A stretch of DNA of 64,000 nt, taken from NCBI GenBank assembly GCA_023229505.1, contig JALNZD010000004.1, positions 62,001 to 126,000 of the forward strand, given 5' to 3'. This DNA comes from Bacteroidales bacterium. GTDB taxonomy: Bacteria; Bacteroidota; Bacteroidia; Bacteroidales; JAGOPY01. This document shows positions 42,786 to 52,077 of the stretch, piece after piece; position 1 is the stretch's first letter; each line of letters begins with the position of its first letter. Under the pieces are notes generated by a model that worked only from the letters and a program-made list of their open reading frames with translations, was not told the origin of the DNA and searched no databases. The position numbers were made by a program, and so were the translations under genes.

Positions 42786-44846
42786 ATGATCAACAGAGAG
42801 TTAACAGATCCTGAAAGTATAGTAATAATTGGTGGATCGAATGATCTTCAAAAACCAGGCGGGAAGATCCTTAAAAATATTATTGACGGGGGTTTTCAGG
42901 GTAGTTTAATGGTCTTGAATCCCAAAGAAGATAAGGTTCAAGGGCTTACTTCCTTCCGGAAACTTCGTTTGTTACCACCTGTCGAGCTGGCTATTATTGT
43001 CATAGCAGCCAAATATGTGCCCGAAACGGTGGCTTTGCTGACAAAAGAAAAGAAGACCAGGGCATTTATTATTATTTCCGCAGGATTTAGTGAAGAAAGT
43101 AAGGAAGGCAGAGAGATCGAGAGAAAAACGGTAGAAATTATCAATGAAGTTGGTGGTGCTCTTATCGGGCCAAACTGTATCGGGGTATTGACCCCAGCCT
43201 ACCATGGGGTATTCACTCTTCCGATCCCGAAGCTCACATTATCCGGTTGCGATTTCATTTCAGGTTCCGGAGCAACGGCTTGCTTTATCATGGAGAACGG
43301 CATCCCGAAGGGTTTAAGCTTTGCCCGGGTTTTTTCTGTCGGCAACAGTGCCCAGATGGGTGTTGAAGATATCCTTCAATACATGGATGAATCTTTCGAT
43401 CCCATAATCAGTCCGAAAGTCAAGCTACTTTACATGGAAACCATTAACAAACCTAAACTTCTATTAAAGCATGCTTCCTCATTGATTCGGAAGGGCTGTA
43501 AGATCGCAGCAATCAAAGCGGGATCATCGGAAGCCGGCAGCAGGGCGGCCTCATCCCATACCGGCGCCCTGGCCAATTCCGATCTGGCTGTCAAATCTCT
43601 ATTCCGGAAAGCCGGTATTGTCAGGTGCAGCGGGCGTTCGGAGCTGATCAATGTCGCATCGGTCTTTCTTCACAAAGAGTTGAAAGGTGTAAATATCGGT
43701 ATTATCACCCATGCAGGCGGACCTGCAGTTATGCTCACCGATGCCCTTTCCAGGGAAGGGTTCCATGTTCCACATATTAAAAACCCAAAATCACAGGAAC
43801 TGTTAAAGGAATTGTTTCCGGGTGCCTCTGTAAACAACCCGATTGATTTCCTTGCAACCGGAACGGCAGAGCAATTGGGAAAGATCATCGATTATACCGA
43901 TCGGCATTTTGATGAAATTGACGGAATGGCGGTGATATTCGGCACACCCGGTCTCAGTCCGATTTTTGATGTTTATGAGGTCCTTGATGAAAAGATGAAA
44001 ACATCGATCAAACCCATATTCCCGATACTTCCTTCAACACTGACCGCTAACGAAGAAGTAAAATCCTTTCTTCAAAAAGGCAGGATTAACTTTCCGGATG
44101 AAGTATTGTTTGCTCATGCCCTCGGTTTAGCATATTTTATAGATAAGCCTGCGGAAATGGAGCAAAAAAAGCCAACCGCTATTTCAAAAGTCATCATCAG
44201 GAAAATTAACGAACACAAACCCGGTTATTTACATCCTGAAATGGTTTCTGAAATAATGGATGCAATCCATATACCCAGGGTGCCGGAAAAGGTTGTCTGT
44301 TCAATACCCGGAATCATTGAAGCTTCTCATTCTATAGGTTTCCCGATGGTAATGAAAGTTGTCGGCCCGGTTCATAAATCAGATATGGAAGGAGTCATAT
44401 TAAATGTAAAGGATTTAGAAAATGCCTTGGCAACTTATGATTCTCTTATGAAGAAACCGGGCTCTAAAGAGATTCTGATTCAACCGATGGTCTATGGTCG
44501 AGAAATATTTGCCGGGGTTAAATATGAAAAGAAATTCGGACACCTGATCCTGTGCGGAATGGGCGGAATTTTTATTGAGGTACTGAAAGATTTCAGTGCT
44601 GGCCTTGCCCCACTTTCACGGAAAGAAAGCATGGATATGATCAAACGGCTTAAAATTTATCCTTTGCTAAAAGGTATGCGCGGACAACAGGGTATTAACA
44701 TAGATTTGTTTGGGGAAATACTTGTTCACATTTCGGAATTAGTGCAGTCTATCCCTCAAATCATGGAGATGGACCTGAATCCTCTCATTGCGATCAATGA
44801 TAAAATTGTGGCCGTGGATGTGAGAATCCGGATCGGCCGCGAATAA
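42786..44846 (+). CDS. ADP-forming acetate/acyl-CoA synthetase, fused alpha-beta
   Basis: 686 residues. Converts acyl-CoA, ADP and Pi to acid, CoA and ATP, the energy-conserving last step of archaeal-type fermentations. Order: CoA-binding domain (1-130, IVIIGGSNDLQKPGGKIL), succinyl-CoA-ligase-like domains (150-450) with the phospho-histidine His258 in AASSHTGALA, then an ATP-grasp beta domain (about 465-686, GFPMVMKVVGPVHKSD, YGREIFAGVKYEKKFG, MDLNPLIA). It is followed on the same strand by an aminotransferase (83 bp) and a 2-oxoacid:ferredoxin oxidoreductase, a coherent amino-acid fermentation set. Acyl specificity (acetyl, isobutyryl or aryl-acyl) is unknown. Confidence 0.92.
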   Translation: MINRELTDPESIVIIGGSNDLQKPGGKILKNIIDGGFQGSLMVLNPKEDKVQGLTSFRKLRLLPPVELAIIVIAAKYVPETVALLTKEKKTRAFIIISAGFSEESKEGREIERKTVEIINEVGGALIGPNCIGVLTPAYHGVFTLPIPKLTLSGCDFISGSGATACFIMENGIPKGLSFARVFSVGNSAQMGVEDILQYMDESFDPIISPKVKLLYMETINKPKLLLKHASSLIRKGCKIAAIKAGSSEAGSRAASSHTGALANSDLAVKSLFRKAGIVRCSGRSELINVASVFLHKELKGVNIGIITHAGGPAVMLTDALSREGFHVPHIKNPKSQELLKELFPGASVNNPIDFLATGTAEQLGKIIDYTDRHFDEIDGMAVIFGTPGLSPIFDVYEVLDEKMKTSIKPIFPILPSTLTANEEVKSFLQKGRINFPDEVLFAHALGLAYFIDKPAEMEQKKPTAISKVIIRKINEHKPGYLHPEMVSEIMDAIHIPRVPEKVVCSIPGIIEASHSIGFPMVMKVVGPVHKSDMEGVILNVKDLENALATYDSLMKKPGSKEILIQPMVYGREIFAGVKYEKKFGHLILCGMGGIFIEVLKDFSAGLAPLSRKESMDMIKRLKIYPLLKGMRGQQGINIDLFGEILVHISELVQSIPQIMEMDLNPLIAINDKIVAVDVRIRIGRE

Positions 44847-44880
44847 TTGCAAAAGATATTGTTTTTCGGATATAAATTTA

Positions 44881-44888
44881 TATTTTTG
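44881..44888 (+). promoter_or_regulatory. -7 box (TATTTTTG) with -33 TTG for the aminotransferase
   Basis: TTG, 19 bp, TATTTTTG lies 41 bp upstream of the ATG at 44930, so the aminotransferase can be transcribed independently of the acyl-CoA synthetase. Confidence 0.65.
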
Positions 44889-44929
44889 ACAGATTCTGAT
44901 TTTATCAATTACTACATCCGGGAATACCT

Positions 44930-46243
44930 ATGAAAAGCACCCCAATTGATTTTGAAATTATCGAAAAAAAAATTAATGAAACCCAGATCGGTGATTTAGG
45001 AATCGCTTCTATCCGTGAGATAAAAAGGCTGGTTGATATGATTGAAAAAGAGTCAGGTCAGCGCTTCATTCGCATGGAAATGGGCATCCCGGGTCTGGCG
45101 CCGGTCCAAATAGGCATTGAAGCCGAAAAAAAAGCGCTTGATATGGGAATTCCTGCTATTTACCCGGATATTTATGGCAGGGCTGAACTTAAAGAAGAGA
45201 TTTCGAAATTTGTCAAGCTTTTCCTGAATATCGATGTCAAAACTGAAGGATGCATTCCCACGGTCGGCTCTATGCAGGGCAGTTTTGCTTCCTTTATGAC
45301 CCTGAACCGGATGTACAAGGACAGGGGGCAAACCTTGCTCCTCAATCCCGGTTTCCCGGTCCACATGCAGCAACTGCTTATCCTTGGATTTGAAACAGTC
45401 GCGTTCGATGTATATGATTACAGGGGTGAAAAACTCCGGGACAAACTGGAATCATTCCTGCAATGCGGGAAAATATCTACCATCTTATATTCTAATCCAA
45501 ACAACCCATCCTGGATTTGCTTTACGGAAAGAGAACTCAGGATTATCGCGGAAATGGCAGACAAATATAATGTGATCGTAATCGAAGATCTTGCTTATTT
45601 CGGCATGGATTTCCGCAAAGATTATTCCCATCCGGGTGTCCCACCCTACCAACCTTCGGTATCCCATTATACTGAAAATTATGTCCTTCTGATTTCCAGC
45701 TCCAAGGTTTTCAGTTATGCCGGACAAAGGATCGGTATGATGGTGATCTCCGATAAAATCTTTGAAACTGAAGCACCGGATCTGTTAAGGTTTTATAAGT
45801 CTTCCAGGGTCGGGCACGCCATGGTATTCGGAACCCTCTATGCCCTGAGTTCAGGCACGGCACATACCCCGCAGTTTGCCCTGACCGCCATCCTTAAAGC
45901 TGCTAATTCCGGAGAATTCAACTTCATAGAGGAGGTGAAAGAATATGGCGAAAAAGCTAAAATCATGAAAAAACTTTTCCTCGATAACGGGTTTAAGATC
46001 GTCTATGATAAAGATGAAGATAAACTTATTGCCGATGGATTTTATTTCACTTTCTCATATCCTGGCTATACCGGGGGAGAATTGCTTCGCGAATTGCTTT
46101 CCTATGGAATTAGTGCCATTTCCCTGTCAATCTGTGGAAGCGAGCGGATTGAAGGTATAAGGGCCTGTGTTTCACTGGTTAAGCGGGAGCAATTCCCCAA
46201 CCTTGAATCCCGTTTGAAAAAATTCAGGGAAGATCACCGGTAA
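44930..46243 (+). CDS. PLP-dependent aminotransferase (class I)
   Basis: 437 residues. LYSNPNNPSWICFTERELR, VIEDLAYFGMDFRKDY and the PLP-lysine region LISSSKVFSYAGQRIGMM identify a fold-type I aminotransferase. It is longer than usual, with an N-terminal extension (about 1-40). Placement between the acyl-CoA synthetase and the oxidoreductase suggests that it produces the 2-oxoacid for that enzyme from an amino acid. The specific amino acid is not known. Confidence 0.87.
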   Translation: MKSTPIDFEIIEKKINETQIGDLGIASIREIKRLVDMIEKESGQRFIRMEMGIPGLAPVQIGIEAEKKALDMGIPAIYPDIYGRAELKEEISKFVKLFLNIDVKTEGCIPTVGSMQGSFASFMTLNRMYKDRGQTLLLNPGFPVHMQQLLILGFETVAFDVYDYRGEKLRDKLESFLQCGKISTILYSNPNNPSWICFTERELRIIAEMADKYNVIVIEDLAYFGMDFRKDYSHPGVPPYQPSVSHYTENYVLLISSSKVFSYAGQRIGMMVISDKIFETEAPDLLRFYKSSRVGHAMVFGTLYALSSGTAHTPQFALTAILKAANSGEFNFIEEVKEYGEKAKIMKKLFLDNGFKIVYDKDEDKLIADGFYFTFSYPGYTGGELLRELLSYGISAISLSICGSERIEGIRACVSLVKREQFPNLESRLKKFREDHR

Positions 46244-46397
46244 ATTATTGTCCTGATCTTTCTTCCCCGCTATTTAAATCAAATATAAATTGTTAATTAA
46301 ATAACAATTCAAATCCATTCTTTCAGCTTAATTCATCTTTTATTAATAATTTCGTAGCGCTTATTTTAAGTGCACAGGACATAAATTTTTTAACTTA

Positions 46398-46628
46398 ATG
46401 GCTAAAGTCAGAGGAGTTATAATAGTCGATATTGAGCGCTGTAAAGGTTGCGAAGTATGCGTGGGGGCATGCCCGACAGAAGTTATCGCGATAGCCCGTG
46501 ATGTTAACCATAAAGGTTACCGGTATGCTTTTGCAGCGAACCCGGATGAATGCACCGGTTGCACTAATTGCGCTGTAGTTTGCCCCGATGGGGTTATCAC
46601 GGTTTATCGGAAAAAAGTCGAAGTCTGA
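46398..46628 (+). CDS. 2-oxoacid:ferredoxin oxidoreductase, delta (ferredoxin) subunit
   Basis: 76 residues with two [4Fe-4S] motifs, CKGCEVCVGACP and CTGCTNCAVVCP. The position, directly before the alpha subunit, matches VorD/KorD. It carries electrons from the TPP centre to external ferredoxin. Confidence 0.9.
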   Translation: MAKVRGVIIVDIERCKGCEVCVGACPTEVIAIARDVNHKGYRYAFAANPDECTGCTNCAVVCPDGVITVYRKKVEV

Positions 46629-46654
46629 TCCCACAATAAAAATTTATCATCATT

Positions 46655-47737
46655 ATGGGTGAATTAAGATTAATGAAAGGCAATGAGGCCTTTGCAGAAG
46701 CTGCAATCCGTGCTGGTGTGGATGCCTACTTCGGTTATCCCATTACGCCACAATCTGAAGTGCTCGAATACCTCATGGCTGAGAAGCCGCATGAGCGGAC
46801 TGGAATGGTGGTGTTACAGGCAGAAAGCGAAGTTGCAGCAATTAACATGGTTTATGGTGCCGGCGCAACCGGTAAGAAAGCGGTGACATCATCCTCCAGT
46901 CCGGGCATCAGTTTGAAAATGGAAGGAATTTCCTATATGGCGGGGGCCGAACTGCCCGGGGTTATCCTCAACGTGGTCCGTGGCGGACCTGGGCTTGGAA
47001 CGATCCAACCTTCCCAGGCCGATTATTTCCAGGCCACAAAAGGTGGTGGCCATGGGGATTACCGGCTGATTGTACTTGCCCCATCTTCTGTTCAGGAAAT
47101 GTTCGATTTTGTCAGGCTGGCGTTTGATCTTACTTTCAAATATAGAAATCCTGTGATGATCCTTTCCGATGGCGTCATTGGCCAGATGATGGAGAAAGTG
47201 CAACTGGCCGATCCGATTCCCAGAAGGACCAATGAAGAGCTGATCAGGGAATGCCCCTGGGCTACAACCGGAAAACCCGCTTCAAGGGAAAGGAATATAA
47301 TCACTTCGCTTTACCTTGACCCTGCTGTACAGGAAAGACATAATGTCCATTTGCAGGAAAAATACCGTAAGATAGAAGAAACAGAAGTCCGCTTCGAGAA
47401 ATTCCAGTGTGATGATGCGGAATATCTTTACGTAGCTTATGGATCCAGTGCCCGTATCGCGCAAAAATCAGTGCAGCTGGCCAGGGCTAAAGGCATTAAA
47501 GCCGGGCTTCTCAGGCCTATTACACTGTTTCCTTTTCCAAAAAATGAGATTGTTTCCCTTGCTAAACAGGTAAAAGCTATGCTGGCGATTGAAATGAGTG
47601 CCGGACAACTCGTGGAAGATGTCATGCTAGCTGTGGCAGGAAAAGTGCCTGTCGGACATTTTGGCCGCATGGGAGGCATAGTCCATTCCCCAGAGGAAGT
47701 ATTAACTGCACTTGAAAAAAAATTCATAGGAGGCTGA
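46655..47737 (+). CDS. 2-oxoacid:ferredoxin oxidoreductase, alpha subunit (VorB/KorA-like)
   Basis: 360 residues. FGYPITPQSEVLEYL and the pyrimidine-binding core VVLQAESEVAAINMVYGAGATGKK, then SSSPGISLKMEGISYMAGAELPG and GTIQPSQADYFQATKGGGHGDYR. This pattern is that of proteins usually called 3-methyl-2-oxobutanoate dehydrogenase subunit VorB or 2-oxoglutarate synthase KorA; which substrate is used cannot be decided. The gene's last codons GGA GGC carry the AGGAGG sequence that probably serves as ribosome binding site for the next gene, 3 bp on. Confidence 0.9.
   Translation: MGELRLMKGNEAFAEAAIRAGVDAYFGYPITPQSEVLEYLMAEKPHERTGMVVLQAESEVAAINMVYGAGATGKKAVTSSSSPGISLKMEGISYMAGAELPGVILNVVRGGPGLGTIQPSQADYFQATKGGGHGDYRLIVLAPSSVQEMFDFVRLAFDLTFKYRNPVMILSDGVIGQMMEKVQLADPIPRRTNEELIRECPWATTGKPASRERNIITSLYLDPAVQERHNVHLQEKYRKIEETEVRFEKFQCDDAEYLYVAYGSSARIAQKSVQLARAKGIKAGLLRPITLFPFPKNEIVSLAKQVKAMLAIEMSAGQLVEDVMLAVAGKVPVGHFGRMGGIVHSPEEVLTALEKKFIGG
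47728..47733 (+). promoter_or_regulatory. Shine-Dalgarno (AGGAGG) for the beta subunit
   Basis: AGGAGG lies 7 bp before the ATG at 47741, within the 3' end of the alpha-subunit gene. The spacing is identical to that at infC. Confidence 0.6.
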
Positions 47738-47740
47738 ACC

Positions 47741-48565
47741 ATGGATGAAAAATTATATAAGGAAATAGTTTCCGATGAGAATCTGGTCTATAAAAAGACC
47801 AGCCTGATGACCGAAAATGTTTTGAGTTATTGCCCCGGCTGTGGCCATGGAACGGCTCATCGCATCATCATGGAAGTAATCGATGAAATGGGCTTGCAAC
47901 AGGATACAATCGGTGTGGCACCGGTGGGTTGCTCAGTCCTGGCTTATGAGTTCATGAATGTTGATATGCAGCAGGCTGCACATGGCCGGGCACCCGCGCT
48001 TGCCACAGGTATCAAACGCACCTGGCCTGAAAAGATCGTTTTTACTTATCAGGGCGACGGCGACCTGGCAGCGATCGGGACTGCTGAGACAATCCATGCT
48101 TGTAACCGAGGGGAAAATATCATCATCTTCTTTATCAATAACGGGATTTATGGAATGACCGGCGGTCAAATGGCGCCTACTACGCTTCCCGGGATGAAAT
48201 CATCGACATCACCCTATGGGCGTGATGTTAAAACGATGGGATTTCCGCTGAAAATGACCGAGCTGGTTGCCCAGCTACCCGGGACCTATTTCGTGACACG
48301 CCAGGCTGTCCATACACCTGGTAATGTGCGAAAAACTAAAAAAGCCGTCAAGATGGCTTTTGAGAACCAGCTCAATAAGAAATCAGGACTTTCATTCATC
48401 GAAATCGTTTCCAATTGCAATTCAGGATGGAAAATGACACCAACCCAGTCGAACCAGTGGATGGTGGATAATATGTTCCCGTACTATCCGTTGGGAGATC
48501 TGAAGGTTGACGGCGAATTGGTAAGTCAGCAGTCGGCAGTCAGCAGTCGGCAGTCAAAAACCTGA
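47741..48565 (+). CDS. 2-oxoacid:ferredoxin oxidoreductase, beta (TPP) subunit
   Basis: 274 residues. YCPGCGHGTAHRI, then the thiamine diphosphate motif FTYQGDGDLAAIGTAETIHACNRGENI with FINNGIYGMTGGQ. It binds TPP and part of the catalytic centre that decarboxylates the 2-oxoacid to acyl-CoA. The natural end is probably near GDLKVDGEL. The last about 14 residues (VSQQSAVSSRQSKT) are translated from an AGTCAGC/AGTCGGC heptamer array, an evident late addition. Confidence 0.9.
   Translation: MDEKLYKEIVSDENLVYKKTSLMTENVLSYCPGCGHGTAHRIIMEVIDEMGLQQDTIGVAPVGCSVLAYEFMNVDMQQAAHGRAPALATGIKRTWPEKIVFTYQGDGDLAAIGTAETIHACNRGENIIIFFINNGIYGMTGGQMAPTTLPGMKSSTSPYGRDVKTMGFPLKMTELVAQLPGTYFVTRQAVHTPGNVRKTKKAVKMAFENQLNKKSGLSFIEIVSNCNSGWKMTPTQSNQWMVDNMFPYYPLGDLKVDGELVSQQSAVSSRQSKT
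48524..48558. repeat. Heptamer array AGTCAGC/AGTCGGC inside the 3' end of the beta-subunit gene
   Basis: AGTCAGC, AGTCGGC, AGTCAGC, AGTCGGC, AGTCAAA; the frame stays open through it to the TGA at 48563. It contributes the C-terminal residues of the subunit. Confidence 0.92.
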
Positions 48566-48593
48566 AACAAGAAACTTGAAACTAAATGAAGTT

Positions 48594-49139
48594 ATGACAG
48601 AAGAAATTATCATAGCCGGATTTGGAGGACAAGGCGTCCTTTCCATGGGAAAAATTCTTGCTTATTCCGGTATCATGCAGGACCAGGAAGTCAGCTGGAT
48701 GCCATCTTACGGGCCGGAGATGCGCGGTGGAACGGCCAATGTTACCGTTATCCTCAGCGATGAAAGGATCAGCTCTCCCATTCTTACCCGTTTCGATACG
48801 GCCATTATCCTTAACCAGCAATCGATGGACAAATTCGAGTCCATGGTAAAACCCGGCGGAACACTTATTTATGATGGCAATGGAATCACACATCATCCTG
48901 AAAGAAAAGATATAAAAATCTTCCGTGTTGAAGCTGCTGACGAAGCTGCAAAACTGGGCCTTTCAAAAATATTCAACATGATCGTCCTGGGAGGTTATCT
49001 GAAAGTCAAACCTGTTGTGACGCTGGAAAATGTGATCCAGGGGTTAAAAAAATCCTTGCCGGAAAGGTATCATTATATGATCCCGGATAATGAAAAAGCA
49101 TTGAAAAGAGGCATGGAGATTATCTCCGCAACTTCCTGA
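48594..49139 (+). CDS. 2-oxoacid:ferredoxin oxidoreductase, gamma subunit
   Basis: 181 residues from the ATG at 48594; a TTG at 48576 would add six residues not seen in relatives. IIIAGFGGQGVLSMGKILAYSG at the N-terminus and WMPSYGPEMRGGTANVTVILSD are diagnostic of the gamma subunit of the POR/KOR family. It closes the four-gene cluster and is followed by a good terminator. Confidence 0.91.
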   Translation: MTEEIIIAGFGGQGVLSMGKILAYSGIMQDQEVSWMPSYGPEMRGGTANVTVILSDERISSPILTRFDTAIILNQQSMDKFESMVKPGGTLIYDGNGITHHPERKDIKIFRVEAADEAAKLGLSKIFNMIVLGGYLKVKPVVTLENVIQGLKKSLPERYHYMIPDNEKALKRGMEIISATS

Positions 49140-49164
49140 AAATTCATTTACAAATAATTATACC

Positions 49165-49195
49165 AACTTCCTTTCAGTCAAGAGGAAGTTTTTTT
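49165..49195 (+). terminator. Intrinsic terminator after the oxidoreductase cluster
   Basis: AACTTCCT / AGGAAGTT stem with a 10-base loop, followed by TTTTT. Confidence 0.85.
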
Positions 49196-49226
49196 ATGTA
49201 ATTTAGTTCCCTTTTTTATTCAATTC

Positions 49227-51344
49227 ATGACAACATTGAAGAACAAATACGGCAAAGTTCCCCACTACCATGGACTGAGAGTTTACCTGGTTTCCACCAT
49301 CCTGTATTTTTTCCTTGTCTTTCCGGTTGCAGGTATTCTTGCGGTCAAATATGTTCCGGATTATATGAGCCGCACAAAAAATAATCAGGCGGTGTCCGCC
49401 ATTTCCAAGGCTTCGGAAGGATTTAGTCAACTTAATGAGATAGACAGTGTTTCCAATCAGATACGAAATGTGCAGTCATCTACTGACAGCTCATCTTTTT
49501 CTATAAAAATTTCAACTCCGGACTCCCCGAAATTTGGAATGACCCTTGGAGATAAAACACAGGAAAACAGTCAGATTGGCGGTACAATGGCACTTCTCAT
49601 CAGGCTGTTGATGGTAAGTTTCCTCATCGGGCTTGGATTTAATCTTCCATTTTTGATTTATTTCAAAAAGAAGCGGAGACGCATGCCCATAAAGGCCAGG
49701 ATTCAGCAATATTGCAGGAAATTCGTGCTTAAATCCCCGTTGATTAATACAGGTATATTGACGCTGCCTTATAGCATCACCCTATTATATATGCTTTATA
49801 TCATCCTTTTCAAAAAAGGTGTCGATGACCTTAACTGGCAATTTTATCTGCAATATTTCTTTATTACTTTAGTTGCCAGCATTTTGACATTAATGTTGGT
49901 TTACTTCTGGATGAAGCACCGTGTACATATTAGGTACCTGGAACATATTTATTCGGAAGAAGAATTAAAGAAAAGGATCTTTAAGGTACGGCAGGAAAAA
50001 ATAAGGAACAGGTTATGGATATCCAGTGCCATGACCACCTTGTTTCCATTGATTATCGTTGTTTTCTACATCGTTCTCAGCATGTCATCAGTCAGGGAAC
50101 TTGAAATAAACAAATTCACTGATGAACATCAAAAGATCCTCCTTGGGAAATACGTGGCATTAAACCTCGGATTAGACCTGCCTACGATTGATAAATTTTT
50201 CTATGTCAATGCGGTTAACAGCCTGTTAATGGTATTAGGTATCGGAACGGGCATCTTTATCGCACTAATATATATTGTGCTTTTTGTCAGGTGGACCACG
50301 GAAGATATTGTACGCCCGGTCAATGAGCTGCTTGCTAATATGCAGCGGACCGGCCGGGGCGAACTCGATAGTTTCAGCATTGTGAGGACCAATGATGAGA
50401 TAGGTGCCTTGACAGAAGGGTACAATGAAATGTCGGGAAAATTGAAAAGCTATTTCCAGAGCCTGGATAATATCAACAGGGCTAACGCCCGTTTCGTTCC
50501 CCGCCAGTTCCTGGATTTTCTCGGGAAGGAAAGCATCACTGATATTCAGTTAGGTGACCAGGTCCAAAAAGAAATGACAATTTTATTTTCCGATATAAGG
50601 GATTTCACAGCTATGTCTGAGACCATGACCCCTAAGGAAAACTTTGACTTTATCAATAATTACCTGGGTTATATGGAACCTGTTATCCGGCATAACAATG
50701 GTTTTATTGACAAGTTCATGGGGGATTCTATCATGGCTTTGTTTCCGGAACGCAGCGAAGACGCCATTAATGCTTCTATAGAAATGAGGATCAAACTGAT
50801 GGAATATAACGAAATCATCGGCCAGTTCGGAAAGCCGACGATTGATGCAGGCGTTGGCATTCATACCGGTTTGCTTATGTTGGGGATTATCGGCGGCGAA
50901 GGAAGAATGGATGGTACCGTGATATCGGATGCCGTTAATCTTGCTGCTCGTCTCGAAGGACTGACCAAAGTATACGGCGGATCCATTATCATCACAGAAG
51001 ATACCCTCATTAAGCTGAATGATCCCAGTCAATACCAGTTCAGGTTTCTTGATGTCGTCAAGGTCAAAGGAAAAAAGGAAGCGATCTACATTTTTGAGAT
51101 CATGGATGGGGAGCCGGAAAACATAAAAAATCTTAAATTAAGTACAAAAGAAGATTATAATAAAGCTCTGCAAGCTTACAAAAAGAAGGAATTTAAAAGT
51201 GCTTTGAAATTGCTGCAATCCATAGAGGCCGTCAACCCAAAGGATAAAACGATTAAAATATATCTTGAGCGCTGCAGTCATTATATAGAAAAAGGTGTGC
51301 CTGAGTTTTGGGATGGAGTGGAAAGTTTTGATCTGAAGTATTGA
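49227..51344 (+). CDS. Membrane-bound class III adenylate/guanylate cyclase with HAMP domain
   Basis: 705 residues. Five hydrophobic segments lie in the first about 370 residues (around 15-38, 125-145, 170-190, 205-230 and 265-285, with another near 335-360), then a HAMP-like linker (VRPVNELLANMQRTGRGELDSF). The cyclase domain (about 450-620) has metal-binding aspartates in FSDIRDFTAMS and KFMGDSIMALF, plus AGVGIHTGLLMLG and SDAVNLAARLEGL. A short helical, TPR-like C-terminus follows. Product (cAMP or cGMP) and signal are unknown. No effector gene is recognisable in the window. Confidence 0.87.
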   Translation: MTTLKNKYGKVPHYHGLRVYLVSTILYFFLVFPVAGILAVKYVPDYMSRTKNNQAVSAISKASEGFSQLNEIDSVSNQIRNVQSSTDSSSFSIKISTPDSPKFGMTLGDKTQENSQIGGTMALLIRLLMVSFLIGLGFNLPFLIYFKKKRRRMPIKARIQQYCRKFVLKSPLINTGILTLPYSITLLYMLYIILFKKGVDDLNWQFYLQYFFITLVASILTLMLVYFWMKHRVHIRYLEHIYSEEELKKRIFKVRQEKIRNRLWISSAMTTLFPLIIVVFYIVLSMSSVRELEINKFTDEHQKILLGKYVALNLGLDLPTIDKFFYVNAVNSLLMVLGIGTGIFIALIYIVLFVRWTTEDIVRPVNELLANMQRTGRGELDSFSIVRTNDEIGALTEGYNEMSGKLKSYFQSLDNINRANARFVPRQFLDFLGKESITDIQLGDQVQKEMTILFSDIRDFTAMSETMTPKENFDFINNYLGYMEPVIRHNNGFIDKFMGDSIMALFPERSEDAINASIEMRIKLMEYNEIIGQFGKPTIDAGVGIHTGLLMLGIIGGEGRMDGTVISDAVNLAARLEGLTKVYGGSIIITEDTLIKLNDPSQYQFRFLDVVKVKGKKEAIYIFEIMDGEPENIKNLKLSTKEDYNKALQAYKKKEFKSALKLLQSIEAVNPKDKTIKIYLERCSHYIEKGVPEFWDGVESFDLKY

Positions 51345-51410
51345 TCGTAATATCATAGTTTTCTTACATTTAATTAAATCTTTCTAAAAAAGTTGAACTA
51401 ACCTGAAATC

Positions 51411-52001
51411 ATGAATTACGAAGCTGTCAAAAAGTTTATGCTTACTAAACTGGAAAGAGAACTGGATCCCAGACTAACGTATCATTCTATCAATCATACG
51501 CTTGATGTACTTGAGTCGGCCATCAGGCTGGCTGAGATGGAAAAGCTCTCATCAAAAGAAATCCTGCTTTTAAAAACAGCCTGTATTTTTCATGATTCGG
51601 GCATGCTGGTCACCTATCGCGGCCATGAGGAGGCAAGTATTGAAATTTGCCGTCAAACCCTGCCGGTTTACAATTATAATGAAGAGGATACCGAAATCAT
51701 ATGCAGGATGATCCTGACTACCAAGCTTCCGCAATGCGCAAGCCAACACCTTGATAAAATTTTATGTGATGCTGACCTCGATTATTTGGGAAGATCCGAT
51801 TTTTTTATGATTGCACATCGCCTGAAATATGAATGGGACATTTTAAATATTTATCCTACTACTTTGCAGGAATGGTACCTGATTCAGAAGGATTTTTTAT
51901 CATCTCACAGGTATTTCACCATTTCAGCCTTAAGTCTCCGGCAATCCATTAAAATGGAAAACCTTAAGCAGATAGAATTTATGTGCAATCATGAAAAATG
52001 A
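51411..52001 (+). CDS. HD-domain phosphohydrolase
   Basis: 196 residues. YHSINHTLDVLESA, CIFHDSGM and YRGHEEASIEICRQTLP supply the His, His-Asp and His metal ligands of an HD domain, and LCDADLDYLGRSDF carries the last Asp. Such proteins hydrolyse cyclic or other nucleotides. It lies 66 bp downstream of a nucleotide cyclase on the same strand, so cyclic nucleotide turnover is conceivable but unproven. Confidence 0.83.
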   Translation: MNYEAVKKFMLTKLERELDPRLTYHSINHTLDVLESAIRLAEMEKLSSKEILLLKTACIFHDSGMLVTYRGHEEASIEICRQTLPVYNYNEEDTEIICRMILTTKLPQCASQHLDKILCDADLDYLGRSDFFMIAHRLKYEWDILNIYPTTLQEWYLIQKDFLSSHRYFTISALSLRQSIKMENLKQIEFMCNHEK

Positions 52002-52031
52002 GCCATCGCTTTTGACATCAATTTTAATTTC

Positions 52032-52039
52032 TATATTTG
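52032..52039 (+). promoter_or_regulatory. -7 box (TATATTTG) with -33 TTTTG for the first USP gene
   Basis: TTTTG, 17 bp, TATATTTG lies 38 bp upstream of the ATG at 52078. Confidence 0.65.
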
Positions 52040-52077
52040 TGTAAATTTAAAAATCAGATCAACTAATCCCGTTGTTC

